NCBI GenBank assembly: GCA_947498815.1
Contig: CANMLU010000004.1
Span: forward strand, 1-64,000
DNA from: an uncultured Aquimarina sp.
Lineage (GTDB): Bacteria > Bacteroidota > Bacteroidia > Flavobacteriales > Flavobacteriaceae
Direction: 5' to 3'
DNA: 64,000 nt
Under the pieces are notes generated by a model. The model was not told the DNA's origin. It did not search any database and was given only the letters and a program-made list of their open reading frames with translations. This document shows, one piece after another, positions 8,898 through 19,868 of this stretch. How positions within the stretch are numbered: the stretch's first letter is position 1; the number at the start of each line of letters is the position of its first letter. The translations under genes and the position numbers were made by a program.

Positions 8898-9989
8898 TCA
8901 TTCTTTTAAAATAATAACTCCTTTTTTACCTGTAATCTGAAATTTACCAGCAAGATTACTGTTACCATAAGTTGCGCTAATATTTCTAATCCTTTTTCTT
9001 TTATCTATTAGGTCTGTTTTTACGTTGGTAAAAGATTTAGGAATACGTAATAAACCCTGTTCTAAAGAGGCACTAAAATCAATATTCATGCCTTTAATAT
9101 TTATATTCAACTCCGAGGATTCCTGATTAATATTTACATTGGCATTGGTTTTTTGAATTCTGGAAATCCAAACATCGGCAACCTCCATACTAAGATTAAT
9201 ATCGTTTAATACATTTTCCAGATTCATATTACTAAACATAAGTTCTCCTTGTATGCTCTCAACCTGTGCAATATTTATTTTGTCTTTACTGGAATGAATC
9301 TCAAGAGTCTTCACATTTTTTATATTTAGAACTGTTCCACTACTTGTTATTTTAAGGTCTTTTGATGTAGCGATATCAATTTCACCGTTCTTGAAACGTA
9401 TATTTCCGTAAGTAATTGATTTGGTTTTTAGTGTTCCAAATTTCATTTCTATGCTTGCATTATTTAAGTCTTTGTTTACCCACATATCTCCATGTTGTAC
9501 GTTGGCTTTCAACTTTCCGTTCCAACCTGTTAAAATAATGTCACCGAATTTGCTAATTATATTTGCCTCGGCATTACTGGGTAAATAAATTGTATAATCG
9601 ATTTGGATATTGCTTTTGTCAAAATCGAAGGGATTTGCTTTGTTGAAAAATCTGGAAAACACACTGTTGTTCTTCTCTTCGATAACCGATGATACCGTTA
9701 TAAAATCATCTGTACTATTGATTTTTGTATTGATTCTATTTAGTAATTCCTGAGCATCTTCTTTTTTCTTTTTGGTTACTTGTATCTCTACATTGATTTG
9801 TATGGTCTTTTTATCCCAACCATTAATAATTATGTTGCCATATTTATTTTCAATATGTAACTCTCCTGCATTGGTAAGAGGGTATGTTTTTTCAATGTTT
9901 TTTGATAGTTTTTCCTGTGCCCATATCCCGTTAGACGAAAATAGGAGGGTAAGCATCAATAAAAGTGATTTATAAAATGTAGCCTTCAT
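8898..9989 (-). CDS. DUF4097-type secreted beta-helix-like protein
   Basis: About 363 aa from the ATG at 9989 (MKATFYKSLLL); ATGs at 9995 and 10013 also exist but lie deeper inside the upstream gene. A signal peptide ends near IWAQ, and the mature protein has repeated short strands (GELHIENKYGNIIINGWD, ANIISKFGDIILTGWNG, KANVQHGDMWVN) of the DUF4097/putative auto-transporter adhesin-like fold. In Bacteroidota such proteins are typically encoded just after an ECF sigma factor and its anti-sigma. The start overlaps the anti-sigma gene by 20 bases. It is likely periplasmic or surface exposed; the function is not established. Confidence 0.75.
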   Translation of the reverse strand: MKATFYKSLLLMLTLLFSSNGIWAQEKLSKNIEKTYPLTNAGELHIENKYGNIIINGWDKKTIQINVEIQVTKKKKEDAQELLNRINTKINSTDDFITVSSVIEEKNNSVFSRFFNKANPFDFDKSNIQIDYTIYLPSNAEANIISKFGDIILTGWNGKLKANVQHGDMWVNKDLNNASIEMKFGTLKTKSITYGNIRFKNGEIDIATSKDLKITSSGTVLNIKNVKTLEIHSSKDKINIAQVESIQGELMFSNMNLENVLNDINLSMEVADVWISRIQKTNANVNINQESSELNINIKGMNIDFSASLEQGLLRIPKSFTNVKTDLIDKRKRIRNISATYGNSNLAGKFQITGKKGVIILKE

Positions 9990-10509
9990 TGTCATTTGAA
10001 TTTTTAGAATCATTAATTTGTTCGAGCAAATTCTCGATCAACTCAATTCTTTTTTTATAATTCTTAACAATAGCCTCCAAAATGTATTCATTGTTAAGGT
10101 TTTTGCTCATTTCGAGCTTTAGAATGTTGTATTCTTCGTCTAACTCATCCATAAAAGACAAAAATTCTTTTTTTTCTTTTGGCTGCAGTTTTGGGTTGTT
10201 TTTCACGAGTTGCACTTGAAAGGATACTAAACTTTTGTAATACGTATCTATATCATTTAATTCTTGATTTGCTACTTGGTTTTGTTGTGTTTGATCAAAC
10301 CTTGAAGTAATAAAAAGACTGATCATGGAAAAGGCGCCTACAAGAATTAAAATAGTAGCCGCTATTTTGATCCCAGATAAATTCCATAAATAAATTATTT
10401 TCGAAGCATCCAGATCAGATTCGATGTTCTGCCATATTTTTTGCCGATCGGCTTTGTATTCATCAAAAAGATGCCTGTTTTTTTGTATGTGTTTTTCTAA
10501 GTCATCCAT
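9970..10509 (-). CDS. Putative anti-sigma factor, single membrane span
   Basis: A 179-aa protein with a cytoplasmic N-terminus (MDDLEKHIQKNRHLFDEYK... DLD), one membrane helix at about 49-68 (IAATILILVGAFSMISLF) and a periplasmic helical, charged C-terminus (PKEKKEFLSFMDELDEEYN). It lies four bases after an ECF sigma gene, the standard place for its membrane-bound inhibitor. No zinc-binding HxxxCxxC motif is present, so this is a non-ZAS type and the assignment rests mostly on position and topology. Confidence 0.65.
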   Translation of the reverse strand: MDDLEKHIQKNRHLFDEYKADRQKIWQNIESDLDASKIIYLWNLSGIKIAATILILVGAFSMISLFITSRFDQTQQNQVANQELNDIDTYYKSLVSFQVQLVKNNPKLQPKEKKEFLSFMDELDEEYNILKLEMSKNLNNEYILEAIVKNYKKRIELIENLLEQINDSKNSNDNEGYIL

Positions 10510-10513
10510 TGTA

Positions 10514-11053
10514 TTATAGGGTGTTTACAATTTCGATTAATTTTTTCTTTGCTCTGTGATACTGTGATTTAGAAGTAGAAATACTGATTCCTGAAATCTC
10601 TGAAATCTCTTTATGATCATATCCCTCTATTAGATAAAGGTTAATGATTTGTTGATATCCTTGTGGGAGCATCTTAATTCCGTTTTTTATTTTATTAATG
10701 TCAAAAGTTTGCAGTGGTTCGCTTTTTTCTTCGGTTATCTTATATTCATATTGCCCAATGGGTGATATTGGTATTTTTTTGAGTTTAAGATGGTTTATAC
10801 TTTTATTGATTACTATTCTTTTTAACCAGGATCCAAATGTGCTTTCGTATCTAAACGTTTTAAGTTTTTTAAAAGCATCTACAAAGCTATCTTGAACAAT
10901 ATCTTCTGCATCTTCTTTTTTACCGAGCAGGCGAAAACTTACATTATACATAGCATCTATATAGAGCTCATATAATTGGTATTGAGATTTCCTATCACCA
11001 GATTTGCATTTTTCTACAAGATCTTTATGTGTATGTAGGATATTGGTTTCCAA
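10514..11053 (-). CDS. RNA polymerase ECF sigma-70 factor
   Basis: A 179-aa sigma factor that would direct RNA polymerase to envelope-stress type promoters. Region 2 is at ~25-90 (LLGKKEDAEDIVQDSFVDAF, then TFGSWLKRIVINKSINHL) and region 4 at ~118-175 (LPQGYQQIINLYLIEGYDHKEI, SGISISTSKSQYHRAKKKL). No regions 1 or 3, as usual for ECF. It heads the operon with anti-sigma, DUF4097, barrel and a small gene. A plausible promoter precedes it at 11082-11115; autoregulation is usual for this class but no operator was proven. Confidence 0.92.
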   Translation of the reverse strand: METNILHTHKDLVEKCKSGDRKSQYQLYELYIDAMYNVSFRLLGKKEDAEDIVQDSFVDAFKKLKTFRYESTFGSWLKRIVINKSINHLKLKKIPISPIGQYEYKITEEKSEPLQTFDINKIKNGIKMLPQGYQQIINLYLIEGYDHKEISEISGISISTSKSQYHRAKKKLIEIVNTL

Positions 11054-11081
11054 TTAATTCTTGATTGGTTGAGAGTTTCTT

Positions 11082-11115
11082 TAAAGATACTTTTCTATTT
11101 ACTATTTATTGACAA
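11082..11115 (-). promoter_or_regulatory. Putative promoter of the ECF sigma operon
   Basis: On the minus strand, TTG (11113-11115) is followed after 23 bases by TATCTTTA (11082-11089), one mismatch from the Bacteroidota -7 element TAnnTTTG. Start of transcription would lie about 25 bases before the sigma ATG. The spacing is at the long limit. Confidence 0.4.
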
Positions 11116-11222
11116 TATTAAATTTGAAAGGTTGCATATAGCCTAAATTAAATAGAACTTTTTATTGGATGTAGAGTATATGCTATCCTTAAGTTAAAAT
11201 ATTTGCTATTCAACAGAAGAAT

Positions 11223-11257
11223 AAAAAAGCCCCGTATGACTTATACGAGGCTTTTTT
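11223..11257 (-). terminator. Terminator of icd
   Basis: Stem AAAAAAGCC-C-CGTAT / ATACG-A-GGCTTTTTT with one mismatch and a 5-base loop, U-rich on the minus strand, 23 bases after the icd stop codon. Confidence 0.8.
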
Positions 11258-11279
11258 AAAATGAATTTATTGTTTTTAT

Positions 11280-13517
<2,238 letters not shown>

Positions 13518-13858
13518 TTATCAAGGCGTCTGTACTAGTACTTAACCTAACAATTTTAGACACCAGATGTGTATTGTTATGTTATTGTATTAAGAAAGAG
13601 AATTAGTCGATTCATTTTTCTAATACAAACAATATTGGTAGTACTTTTTGGGATACTCTGAGATAAAGTATTTGTATAACAATAATAGTCAGAGATTTTC
13701 CGAGCGCGAAGATACAAATCTAGTAGTGTAAATGCAACTTGGGAATTGTTAGTTTTGCGTTAAAGGGAATAGAATAGTGAATAATAAATTAATAGCACGA
13801 GTAAAATGTGGAATTTATTCTTTTTTAACGTTATTATTTCAAACCTATAAAAAATTAA

Positions 13859-13897
13859 AAAGCCATATCAAGAATACGAATATTTTGATATGGCTTT
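13859..13897 (-). terminator. Hairpin with minus-strand U-run, no obvious gene
   Basis: Perfect 13-bp stem AAAGCCATATCAA/TTGATATGGCTTT with a 13-base loop; read on the minus strand it is followed by TTTTAATTTTTT. It resembles an intrinsic terminator for a minus-strand transcript starting somewhere in 13900-14430, where no solid gene exists. Confidence 0.5.
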
Positions 13898-14019
13898 ATC
13901 GGAAATTGTCATTTATGTTAGCTGTTTTACCCGCTATAAAATAAAAACTTTCGTTTGTTATAACATAATTCTTATTTCCGGTTTTTGAGTAGTGTAAATT
14001 TTATCAAACCGTGATGAAT

Positions 14020-14112
14020 TTAACTGCTACTCAAACGACTAAATACGGGTGTTTGTGTTTCTAAATTACGGATGTAATTTTTCAGTTTTTCACTCGAATA
14101 GTCTAATGCCAT
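14020..14112 (-). pseudogene. 30-codon frame, possible gene remnant
   Basis: ATG at 14112 to TAA at 14020 encodes a 30-aa peptide beginning MALDYSSEKLKNYI with a hydrophilic, protein-like composition and ending in SRLSSS. It is far too short to be called a gene with confidence; it may be the surviving start of a lost coding sequence, since it stands in a long gene-free region ahead of an orphan terminator-like hairpin. Confidence 0.2.
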
Positions 14113-14434
14113 TTAAAATTAAAAAGGTGTCAAAACTTAATTTTTTCTTTTGAATTTCATTTTGAAATGATTTTAAAGTAAAGCCCTCAAAGTGATTTCA
14201 AGGATGTACTCAAAAAAATAACTTTCGTTTTATATTTATTTTAATTCTAATTGGTTTTTAAATGTTCAAAGAACGTTTTGTGTGAATTACATAGTCAGGA
14301 ATCCTTGTGTCATCTCTTGAATGATGTAATTTCATTATAAAGATAAGAAAAATTGATTAGTAGATCAATAGCGCTTATGGGATTAGTTATCAACTAGTTA
14401 TGAACCGAGGTTATTAACTTTTGTTCATAAAAAA

Positions 14435-14456
14435 AAGGCTGCCATTTGGCAACCTT
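14435..14456 (-). terminator. Terminator of rplS
   Basis: Read on the minus strand, AAGGTTGCCA / TGGCAGCCTT with one G-T-type mismatch forms a compact hairpin followed by eight T residues, 25 bases after the rplS stop. Confidence 0.8.
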
Positions 14457-14480
14457 CTCTTTTGTTTCGGGAATAAAGAA

Positions 14481-14831
14481 TTAGCTTCTTCTTTCTCTAA
14501 TACGTGCTTTTTTACCAGTAAGACCTCTGAAGTAGAAAATACGTGCTCTACGCACTTTACCTCTTTTGTTTACTTCGATTTTTTGAAGTGCTGGTAAGTT
14601 TACAGGGAAAATACGCTCTACACCAATAGTACCAGACATTTTTCTAATTGTAAAAGTCTCTGTAGCACCACTACCTCTTCTTTGTATTACTACTCCTCTG
14701 AAGAACTGTGTACGTGTTTTGTTTCCCTCTTTAATTTCGTAGTATACTGTAATTGTATCACCTGCAGAGAAATCAGGCATATCTTTTCTTGTGACAAATT
14801 CGTCTTGTACGAACTTTACTAAATCTTCCAT
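14481..14831 (-). CDS. rplS: 50S ribosomal protein bL19
   Basis: A 116-aa ribosomal protein at the 30S-50S interface. Recognised by PDFSAGDTITVYYEI, the RTQFFRGVVIQRRG core, TFTIRKMSGTIGVERIFP and KVRRARIFYFRGLTGKKAR at the C-terminus. It lies downstream of trmD, the classic trmD-rplS order, but has its own consensus promoter and a structured leader of about 70 bases, so it can be expressed independently of trmD. Ends in a strong terminator. Confidence 0.97.
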   Translation of the reverse strand: MEDLVKFVQDEFVTRKDMPDFSAGDTITVYYEIKEGNKTRTQFFRGVVIQRRGSGATETFTIRKMSGTIGVERIFPVNLPALQKIEVNKRGKVRRARIFYFRGLTGKKARIRERRS

Positions 14832-14900
14832 TTTTTGATATAGTTTCTTGGGTTTTATTAAAACAACATTCGCGATTTTCGCCAGAGGTTGATTTAATCA
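14832..14900 (-). promoter_or_regulatory. Leader region of rplS, possible autoregulatory RNA
   Basis: The ~70-base untranslated leader between the predicted start site and the rplS ATG can fold: GCGA-AAA-TCGC, TGATT-AAATCA and TTTT-AAT-AAAA stems are visible. Comparative genomics by others has proposed an L19 leader restricted to Flavobacteria; I cannot verify a match here without a covariance model. Confidence 0.4.
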
Positions 14901-14905
14901 GGGTG

Positions 14906-14935
14906 CAAAAATAAATATAATTTGATGATTTGCAA
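14906..14935 (-). promoter_or_regulatory. Consensus Bacteroidota promoter of rplS
   Basis: On the minus strand TTG (14933-14935), a 19-base spacer, then TATTTTTG (14906-14913), an exact match to TTG-N19-TAnnTTTG. It lies in the gap between trmD and rplS. Confidence 0.75.
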
Positions 14936-14956
14936 CTATATTTAGTGATTATTTGT

Positions 14957-15634
14957 CTATTCTTCAAGAAGATCTGGTCTGCGCTCTTTTGTTCTTTGAT
15001 ATGCTTGCTCTTCTCGCCAGGTTTCAATTTTTTGAAAATTGCCCGAAGTCAATACTTCAGGAACTTTCCAGCCTTTGTATTCTGCAGGTCTGGTATAAAT
15101 AGGAGGGGCTAATAAATCATCCTGAAACGAGTCGGTGAGGGCAGAGGTTTCATTACCCAGTACTCCTGGAATAAGTCTAATTATTGCATCGCATAAAATT
15201 AATGCCCCCAATTCTCCTCCGGATAATACATAATCTCCAACTGAAATTTCTTTGGTTACAAAATGATCTCGTACACGCTGATCTACACCCTTATAATGAC
15301 CACAAAGAATAATTAGATTTTTTTTAAGGGATAATTGATTTGCTGTTCCTTGATTGAGGGTTTCCCCATCTGGAGTCATGTATATGATTTCTTCGTAATC
15401 TCTTTCTGATTTTAATTTGGAAATACACTTATCTATAGGCTCAATCATCATAACCATGCCTGCTCCACCTCCAAATTGATAATCATCTACTTGTTTGTAA
15501 TTGTTGGTGGTATAGTCGCGTAAATTATGCAGATGTACTTCTACTAATCCCTTGTCTATCGATCGCTTCATTATAGAAGCTTCAAAGGGGCTTTTTAAAA
15601 TATCGGGAACTACGGTAATAATATCAATACGCAT
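14957..15634 (-). CDS. trmD: tRNA (guanine-N1-)-methyltransferase
   Basis: TrmD methylates G37 at N1 in tRNAs with a purine-G anticodon neighbour, using S-adenosylmethionine and preventing +1 frameshifts. The 225-aa protein shows the SPOUT trefoil-knot signatures: [16 protein letters not shown] start, [11 protein letters not shown] near residue 52, [12 protein letters not shown] near 110, and [16 protein letters not shown] near 128. Located upstream of rplS on the same strand with a 125-base gap that holds an rplS promoter. A coiled-coil membrane protein gene ends 65 bases upstream. Confidence 0.96.
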   Translation of the reverse strand: MRIDIITVVPDILKSPFEASIMKRSIDKGLVEVHLHNLRDYTTNNYKQVDDYQFGGGAGMVMMIEPIDKCISKLKSERDYEEIIYMTPDGETLNQGTANQLSLKKNLIILCGHYKGVDQRVRDHFVTKEISVGDYVLSGGELGALILCDAIIRLIPGVLGNETSALTDSFQDDLLAPPIYTRPAEYKGWKVPEVLTSGNFQKIETWREEQAYQRTKERRPDLLEE

Positions 15635-15699
15635 CTTTCTTCTAATTCACTAATGAGTGCAAAGATGCAAAAGAATATACTAAAAATCTAAATTTAAAA

Positions 15700-16317
15700 T
15701 TACTTAGCTCCGGCTTTGCGTTGTTTGTTGATTTCATCTTGAAGCTTACGCATAACTTTTTGTTCACGTTCTAAGGCACGGCGTCTATGATCTTCAAATT
15801 CTGCTTCGGTTTCTGCTAAAGCTTTTTTGGCCTGAACAGTAACCGCATTGCTGTTTTTAAATCTATAAACAAAGAAACCTAAAAGAGCTAAAAGAGCCCC
15901 AATAATAAGCAACATAATCGTATTGTAAGTAGTTTTGGTTACTGCTGCTCCAAAAAAGCTCATACTATCTTTCTCGTTTGTTACGGCAGAAAGATTTTCA
16001 TTTGTTTGAGCCAATGATTCTTCTAATCCAGTTATAGTCGATTTTTGCTCATTGATTTTTAAGTTCGTTGCGTTTAATTTTGATTCCAGATTTTTAAGAG
16101 TGTCTATAGTATTTGACTTAAGTTTGTTTAACCATACTTGTTTAACAACTTTGTATTCTTGATATCTTCCGGATTTTTTTATTACAATATCAAACTGCCT
16201 TTCAATCTTTTCTTGTTTTAAAGCTTGCTCGGCGCTCATATTTTCTTCCTGAGCAAAAGCTTTTGTAGAAAAGGTAAATAGTATAGTTAAAGCTAATAGA
16301 TACTGTGGTAATTTCAT
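15700..16317 (-). CDS. Coiled-coil protein with signal peptide and one membrane span
   Basis: A 205-aa protein: signal peptide (cleavage after AFAQ near residue 23), a helical region with a long coiled coil at about 65-120 (LKNLESKLNATNLKINEQKST), a membrane helix at ~134-152 (TIMLLIIGALLALLGFFVY) and a charged C-terminal helix rich in Glu/Arg. Proteins like this sit before trmD in many Flavobacteriia and have sometimes been mislabelled by neighbourhood as methyltransferases; nothing in the sequence supports an enzyme. Possible role in envelope organisation, unknown. Confidence 0.65.
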   Translation of the reverse strand: MKLPQYLLALTILFTFSTKAFAQEENMSAEQALKQEKIERQFDIVIKKSGRYQEYKVVKQVWLNKLKSNTIDTLKNLESKLNATNLKINEQKSTITGLEESLAQTNENLSAVTNEKDSMSFFGAAVTKTTYNTIMLLIIGALLALLGFFVYRFKNSNAVTVQAKKALAETEAEFEDHRRRALEREQKVMRKLQDEINKQRKAGAK

Positions 16318-16690
16318 AGGTTTATTCTTAAATTTTGATAATCATGCGTAAAACCTTCCGTGTAGTACAGGTCGATTTAAATGAATGGAAATTTTCATTA
16401 TCACTTAATTCCTATATAACTGGATGGTTTGAGACTTCTTTTTTGCTATTAATTTCTTCTGTAACGATAATAAATGTACGATATTGTAAGTAATTAAAAA
16501 GATTTTTTTGTAAGAATTTAAGATACGCAAATATATAGGTTAATAATCTGATTTTGAGATGTATGTTATTTTGTATTAAGATCCGAAAGCGCAACTGCTA
16601 AATGAATTATTTTTAAGATTACTATTTATTCATTAAAAAAGCCGCTAAGGAATAGCGGCTTTTTAATTTTTATAAATAAATGAACATTAC
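16318..16690. other. 373-base intergenic region
   Basis: Contains the terminator of the GAPDH gene near its right end (16636-16664) and, upstream of the coiled-coil gene, a TATATTTG element on the minus strand (16528-16535) without a good TTG partner. No coding frame in it looks real. Confidence 0.6.
16636..16664 (-). terminator. Terminator of the GAPDH gene
   Basis: Perfect 12-bp stem AAAAAGCCGCTA/TAGCGGCTTTTT, 5-base loop, U-rich on both strands; it lies 27 bases after the GAPDH stop. Confidence 0.85.
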
Positions 16691-18139
16691 CTAGTAGTAC
16701 GTAAAGCGTCTTACTTTGGCAATATATTTTGATAGTCGTATTACTTGGTGACTGTAACCATACTCATTATCATACCAAACATATAGTATCGCATTATGCC
16801 CTTTGGCATCAACAATGGTAGCATTGCTATCATAAATAGAAGGTGCAGAAGAACCTACTATGTCACTAGATACCAGTTCATTGTCTAAAGAGTATTTTAT
16901 TTGCTCTACCAAATTACCTTCTAGTGCATATTTTTTGATGATTGCATTCATGCTTTCGATGGAAGTCTTCTTTTCTAGGTTTAGATTTAGAATAGCGAGA
17001 GAACCATTGGGTACAGGTACTCTTATGGCATTTGAGGTCAGTTTTCCTTCAAAACTAGGTAATGCTTTGGATACCGCTTTTCCTGCTCCTGTTTCGGTAA
17101 TAACCATATTTAAGGCTGCAGCTCTTCCTCTTCTGTATTTCTTATGCATATTATCTACCAAATTTTGATCATTGGTATATGCATGTATAGTCTCTAGGTG
17201 ACCATTAACCACTCCGAAGCTTTCGTCAACGGCTTGTAAAATTGGAGTGATAGCATTCGTGGTACAAGAAGCTGCAGAGAAAATATCCACTTTGTCTGGG
17301 TTGTTTTCTTTGTGGTTAACACCATGAACAATATTGGGGACACCTTTACCAGGTGCTGTAAGTAATACTTTGTCGATACCTTTGGCCTTAAGGTGTCGGC
17401 TTAACGCCTCTTTGTCTCTGAAAACACCAGTATTGTCTATTACAAGAGCATCTTCAATTCCGTATGCAGTATAGTCTATATCTTCTGGATTGTTGGCGCT
17501 GATTATTTTTACAGTTGTACCATTTATAATAAGGGCACTATTTTCTACATCAATATCCACGGTGCCAGCAAAATCGCCATGTACAGAATCACTTTTTAAT
17601 AAAGATGCTCTTTTCTCAAGAACTTCTTGTGTAACAGCTCCTCTGGTCACAATGGCACGAAGTCTTAATTGACTTCCTTTGCCGGTTATGGTCATTAGTT
17701 CTCTAGCGACTAGACGACCAATTCTTCCAAATCCATAAAGGACTACATTTTTTGGAGAAATCGGTTTAACCTGCTTGGCGTCTTTAAGTTTGTTTTGAAC
17801 AAAACGATTTATAGAACCGTATTCTTCACTTGCAAGATGATACTCGTAGGTAAGTTTACCTATATCTAATTTTGATGGAGGTAAATCCATTAATTTAATT
17901 GCCTGTGCAATTTCTACAGAATCAAAAATTGAAATTGGTTTTTGTACAAATTCTCCTGCATATTCATGAAGATTGATAATTTCACTTACGTTTTTGTCAA
18001 TCAATTGATTGCGGAAAAGTACCAACTCAATAGAATTGTCATACCATAAATCGCTTACAATTTTAATGAATGCCACTGTTGCGCGACGTCTATCTGCCTG
18101 AAAGGCAAGTTCTTTTTCGTAAACTTCGTTAGAGCTCAT
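16691..18139 (-). CDS. gap: Glyceraldehyde-3-phosphate dehydrogenase, long form
   Basis: NAD(P)-dependent oxidation of glyceraldehyde-3-phosphate in central carbon metabolism. The GAPDH fold begins late: GFGRIGR at residues 136-142 and the catalytic SCTTNA with Cys292. About 125 residues precede it, helical and free of a signal peptide, so the protein is 482 aa against ~335 for classical GAPDH. Such extended forms form a separate branch in Bacteroidota and some Proteobacteria, often beside a normal-length copy; the role of the extension is not established, and a gluconeogenic or NADP-linked function is possible. Monocistronic with good promoter and terminator. Confidence 0.92.
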   Translation of the reverse strand: MSSNEVYEKELAFQADRRRATVAFIKIVSDLWYDNSIELVLFRNQLIDKNVSEIINLHEYAGEFVQKPISIFDSVEIAQAIKLMDLPPSKLDIGKLTYEYHLASEEYGSINRFVQNKLKDAKQVKPISPKNVVLYGFGRIGRLVARELMTITGKGSQLRLRAIVTRGAVTQEVLEKRASLLKSDSVHGDFAGTVDIDVENSALIINGTTVKIISANNPEDIDYTAYGIEDALVIDNTGVFRDKEALSRHLKAKGIDKVLLTAPGKGVPNIVHGVNHKENNPDKVDIFSAASCTTNAITPILQAVDESFGVVNGHLETIHAYTNDQNLVDNMHKKYRRGRAAALNMVITETGAGKAVSKALPSFEGKLTSNAIRVPVPNGSLAILNLNLEKKTSIESMNAIIKKYALEGNLVEQIKYSLDNELVSSDIVGSSAPSIYDSNATIVDAKGHNAILYVWYDNEYGYSHQVIRLSKYIAKVRRFTYY

Positions 18140-18175
18140 AACTTGTTGTGTTTTTTACAATCTTGAAATTTCGTG

Positions 18176-18205
18176 CAAAAGTATATATTTCAAACGTTTT
18201 CGTAA
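18176..18205 (-). promoter_or_regulatory. Putative promoter of the GAPDH gene
   Basis: Minus strand TTA (18203-18205), 19-base spacer, TACTTTTG (18176-18183), an exact TAnnTTTG element with one mismatch in the -33 triplet. Transcription would begin about 30 bases before the ATG. Confidence 0.5.
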
Positions 18206-18223
18206 AGCCTTTTTTAATAAAAA

Positions 18224-18254
18224 AATCCCATTACTTAAAAAGAGTAATGGGATT
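18224..18254 (-). terminator. Terminator of the HtrA gene
   Basis: Perfect 12-bp stem AATCCCATTACT/AGTAATGGGATT with a 7-base loop and a U-run on the minus strand, 23 bases after the stop codon of the HtrA gene. Confidence 0.85.
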
Positions 18255-18277
18255 CCTTATTTTATAAGGGTTAATGT

Positions 18278-19702
18278 CTAATTTTGAAAAACAAATTCTT
18301 TTTTATTTCCACTTTGATCTACTAGACTAATTGTAATATCCTCATCTGGGTACTTACTTTCTATTATTTCTTTTACTTCTAAAACGTTTTTAACCTTTTT
18401 TCCATCTATTTCACTAATAATAAGACCCTCGAGATTGTATCTTTTCATTCTTGAACTTAATGCCTTGCTTATTACCACACCATGATCCAGGTTAAATTTT
18501 TTCAAATATTCTTTGCTAGGAGGATTCATTACTTCAACACCCACATCATTAATATTATAATTCTGAATTTCATATTTGGATAAGGTAACAGGTAAAACAA
18601 ATTCTTTACTTCCTCGAAGTACTCTGACATTTATAACATCATTTGGACGTTTACTATTTACGTAGCCGGTTAAGTCTGAAAATTTCTTAACAGGTAATCC
18701 ATCAATCTCTTTTATTACATCACCCTTTTTTAATCCGGCTTTCTTGGCTCCACCATCATCTGATACTGATGCTACATATACTCCTTGAGAAACAGGGATG
18801 TCGTATTCTTCCATTGCTTTGGCATTGATCGATCCTCCTCTTATTCCTAATATTCCTCTTTGGACATCTCCAAACTCTATAATATCATCTATTATTTTTT
18901 TCGCATTATTAGATGGTACCGCAAAGGCATATCCAACATAGCTTCCGGTTTGAGATGTTATTGCGGTATTTATACCGATTAATTCACCTCTAGTATTTAC
19001 CAAGGCTCCACCACTGTTTCCTGGGTTGATGGCAGCATCGGTCTGTATAAAGGATTGTGTTTTATCATCAAATTCATTCAAATCTCTTGATTTTGCACTA
19101 ATAATACCTGCAGTGACTGTTGATGTAAGATTAAAAGGGTTACCTACGGCGAGTACCCATTCTCCAATTTTTGCAGAGTTAGAATCCCCAAAGGGGATAT
19201 AAGATAATTTTTCATCGGTATCAATTTTTATTAAAGCGATGTCCGATTTTGGCGCGGTACCAATAACTTCTGCTTTGTATGATTTATTGTTGTTTAATGT
19301 TACTTCCAGATCTGAAGCTCCATCGATAACGTGATTATTGGTTACAATGTATCCATCTTCAGTAATAATCACACCAGATCCGGCTCCCTGAATTCTTCTT
19401 TCTTGCTCCCCTCCATTTCTAAAGAACTCCATCAGGTTTCTTGGATTGCGAGTAATTCCATATTGTTTAACGTGCACAACGGCATTCACAGTTTTTTCGG
19501 CAGCTACAGTAAAGTCGATATTGGTGCTTGCCCAGTTTGCATTGGTGTTTGTTGTTGTATAATTTGTTGGAATTAGGTTTGGTTTGCTATTGCTACTTTC
19601 TGTAATAACAACTGCTTCGGGTTCCAGAAACATCGTATAAGCTCCCAATGTCACTATTCCCGCCAGGATGGCGACAATTAATAAACTCAAAAATCTTTTC
19701 AT
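18278..19702 (-). CDS. htrA: HtrA/Deg-family periplasmic serine protease
   Basis: A 474-aa ATP-independent protease/chaperone for misfolded envelope proteins. N-terminal signal anchor (residues 4-26), trypsin-like domain at ~65-270 with catalytic His124 (TNNHVIDG), Asp154 (SDIALIKI) and Ser230 (NPGNSGGAL), then a first PDZ domain at ~285-375 (GVYVASVSDDGGAKKAGLKKGDVI) and a shorter second PDZ at ~390-470 (GLIISEIDGKKV). All three catalytic residues are present. It is monocistronic, divergent from dapF, and ends in a strong terminator. DegP versus DegQ identity cannot be settled from sequence. Confidence 0.94.
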   Translation of the reverse strand: MKRFLSLLIVAILAGIVTLGAYTMFLEPEAVVITESSNSKPNLIPTNYTTTNTNANWASTNIDFTVAAEKTVNAVVHVKQYGITRNPRNLMEFFRNGGEQERRIQGAGSGVIITEDGYIVTNNHVIDGASDLEVTLNNNKSYKAEVIGTAPKSDIALIKIDTDEKLSYIPFGDSNSAKIGEWVLAVGNPFNLTSTVTAGIISAKSRDLNEFDDKTQSFIQTDAAINPGNSGGALVNTRGELIGINTAITSQTGSYVGYAFAVPSNNAKKIIDDIIEFGDVQRGILGIRGGSINAKAMEEYDIPVSQGVYVASVSDDGGAKKAGLKKGDVIKEIDGLPVKKFSDLTGYVNSKRPNDVINVRVLRGSKEFVLPVTLSKYEIQNYNINDVGVEVMNPPSKEYLKKFNLDHGVVISKALSSRMKRYNLEGLIISEIDGKKVKNVLEVKEIIESKYPDEDITISLVDQSGNKKEFVFQN

Positions 19703-19822
19703 TTTCTTCTCTTTTTTGTTTGATTTTACTATTTCTATAACTTAATAGACTATCAATAACTCTTAAAATTACAATTATAGTATACTTTTTTTACGATATT
19801 TAACGCACAATTAACAACGGTT

Positions 19823-19848
19823 TTGTGTTAACATTCTTTGTACCTTTG
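19823..19848 (+). promoter_or_regulatory. Putative promoter of the dapF operon
   Basis: TACCTTTG (19841-19848) matches TAnnTTTG exactly; a TTG lies 15 bases upstream, shorter than the usual spacer. The ATG of dapF follows 20 bases later. Confidence 0.4.
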
Positions 19849-19868
19849 TTCCTATAATTGAAAGAATA

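Noticed and set aside
14380-14425. Three TTAT-x-AAC-like repeats resembling DnaA boxes
   Set aside because: None matches TTATCCACA closely and spacing is irregular.
16412-16594. 60-codon minus-strand frame in the gap before the coiled-coil gene
   Set aside because: Composition is non-protein-like and it overlaps the likely promoter region; no supporting context.
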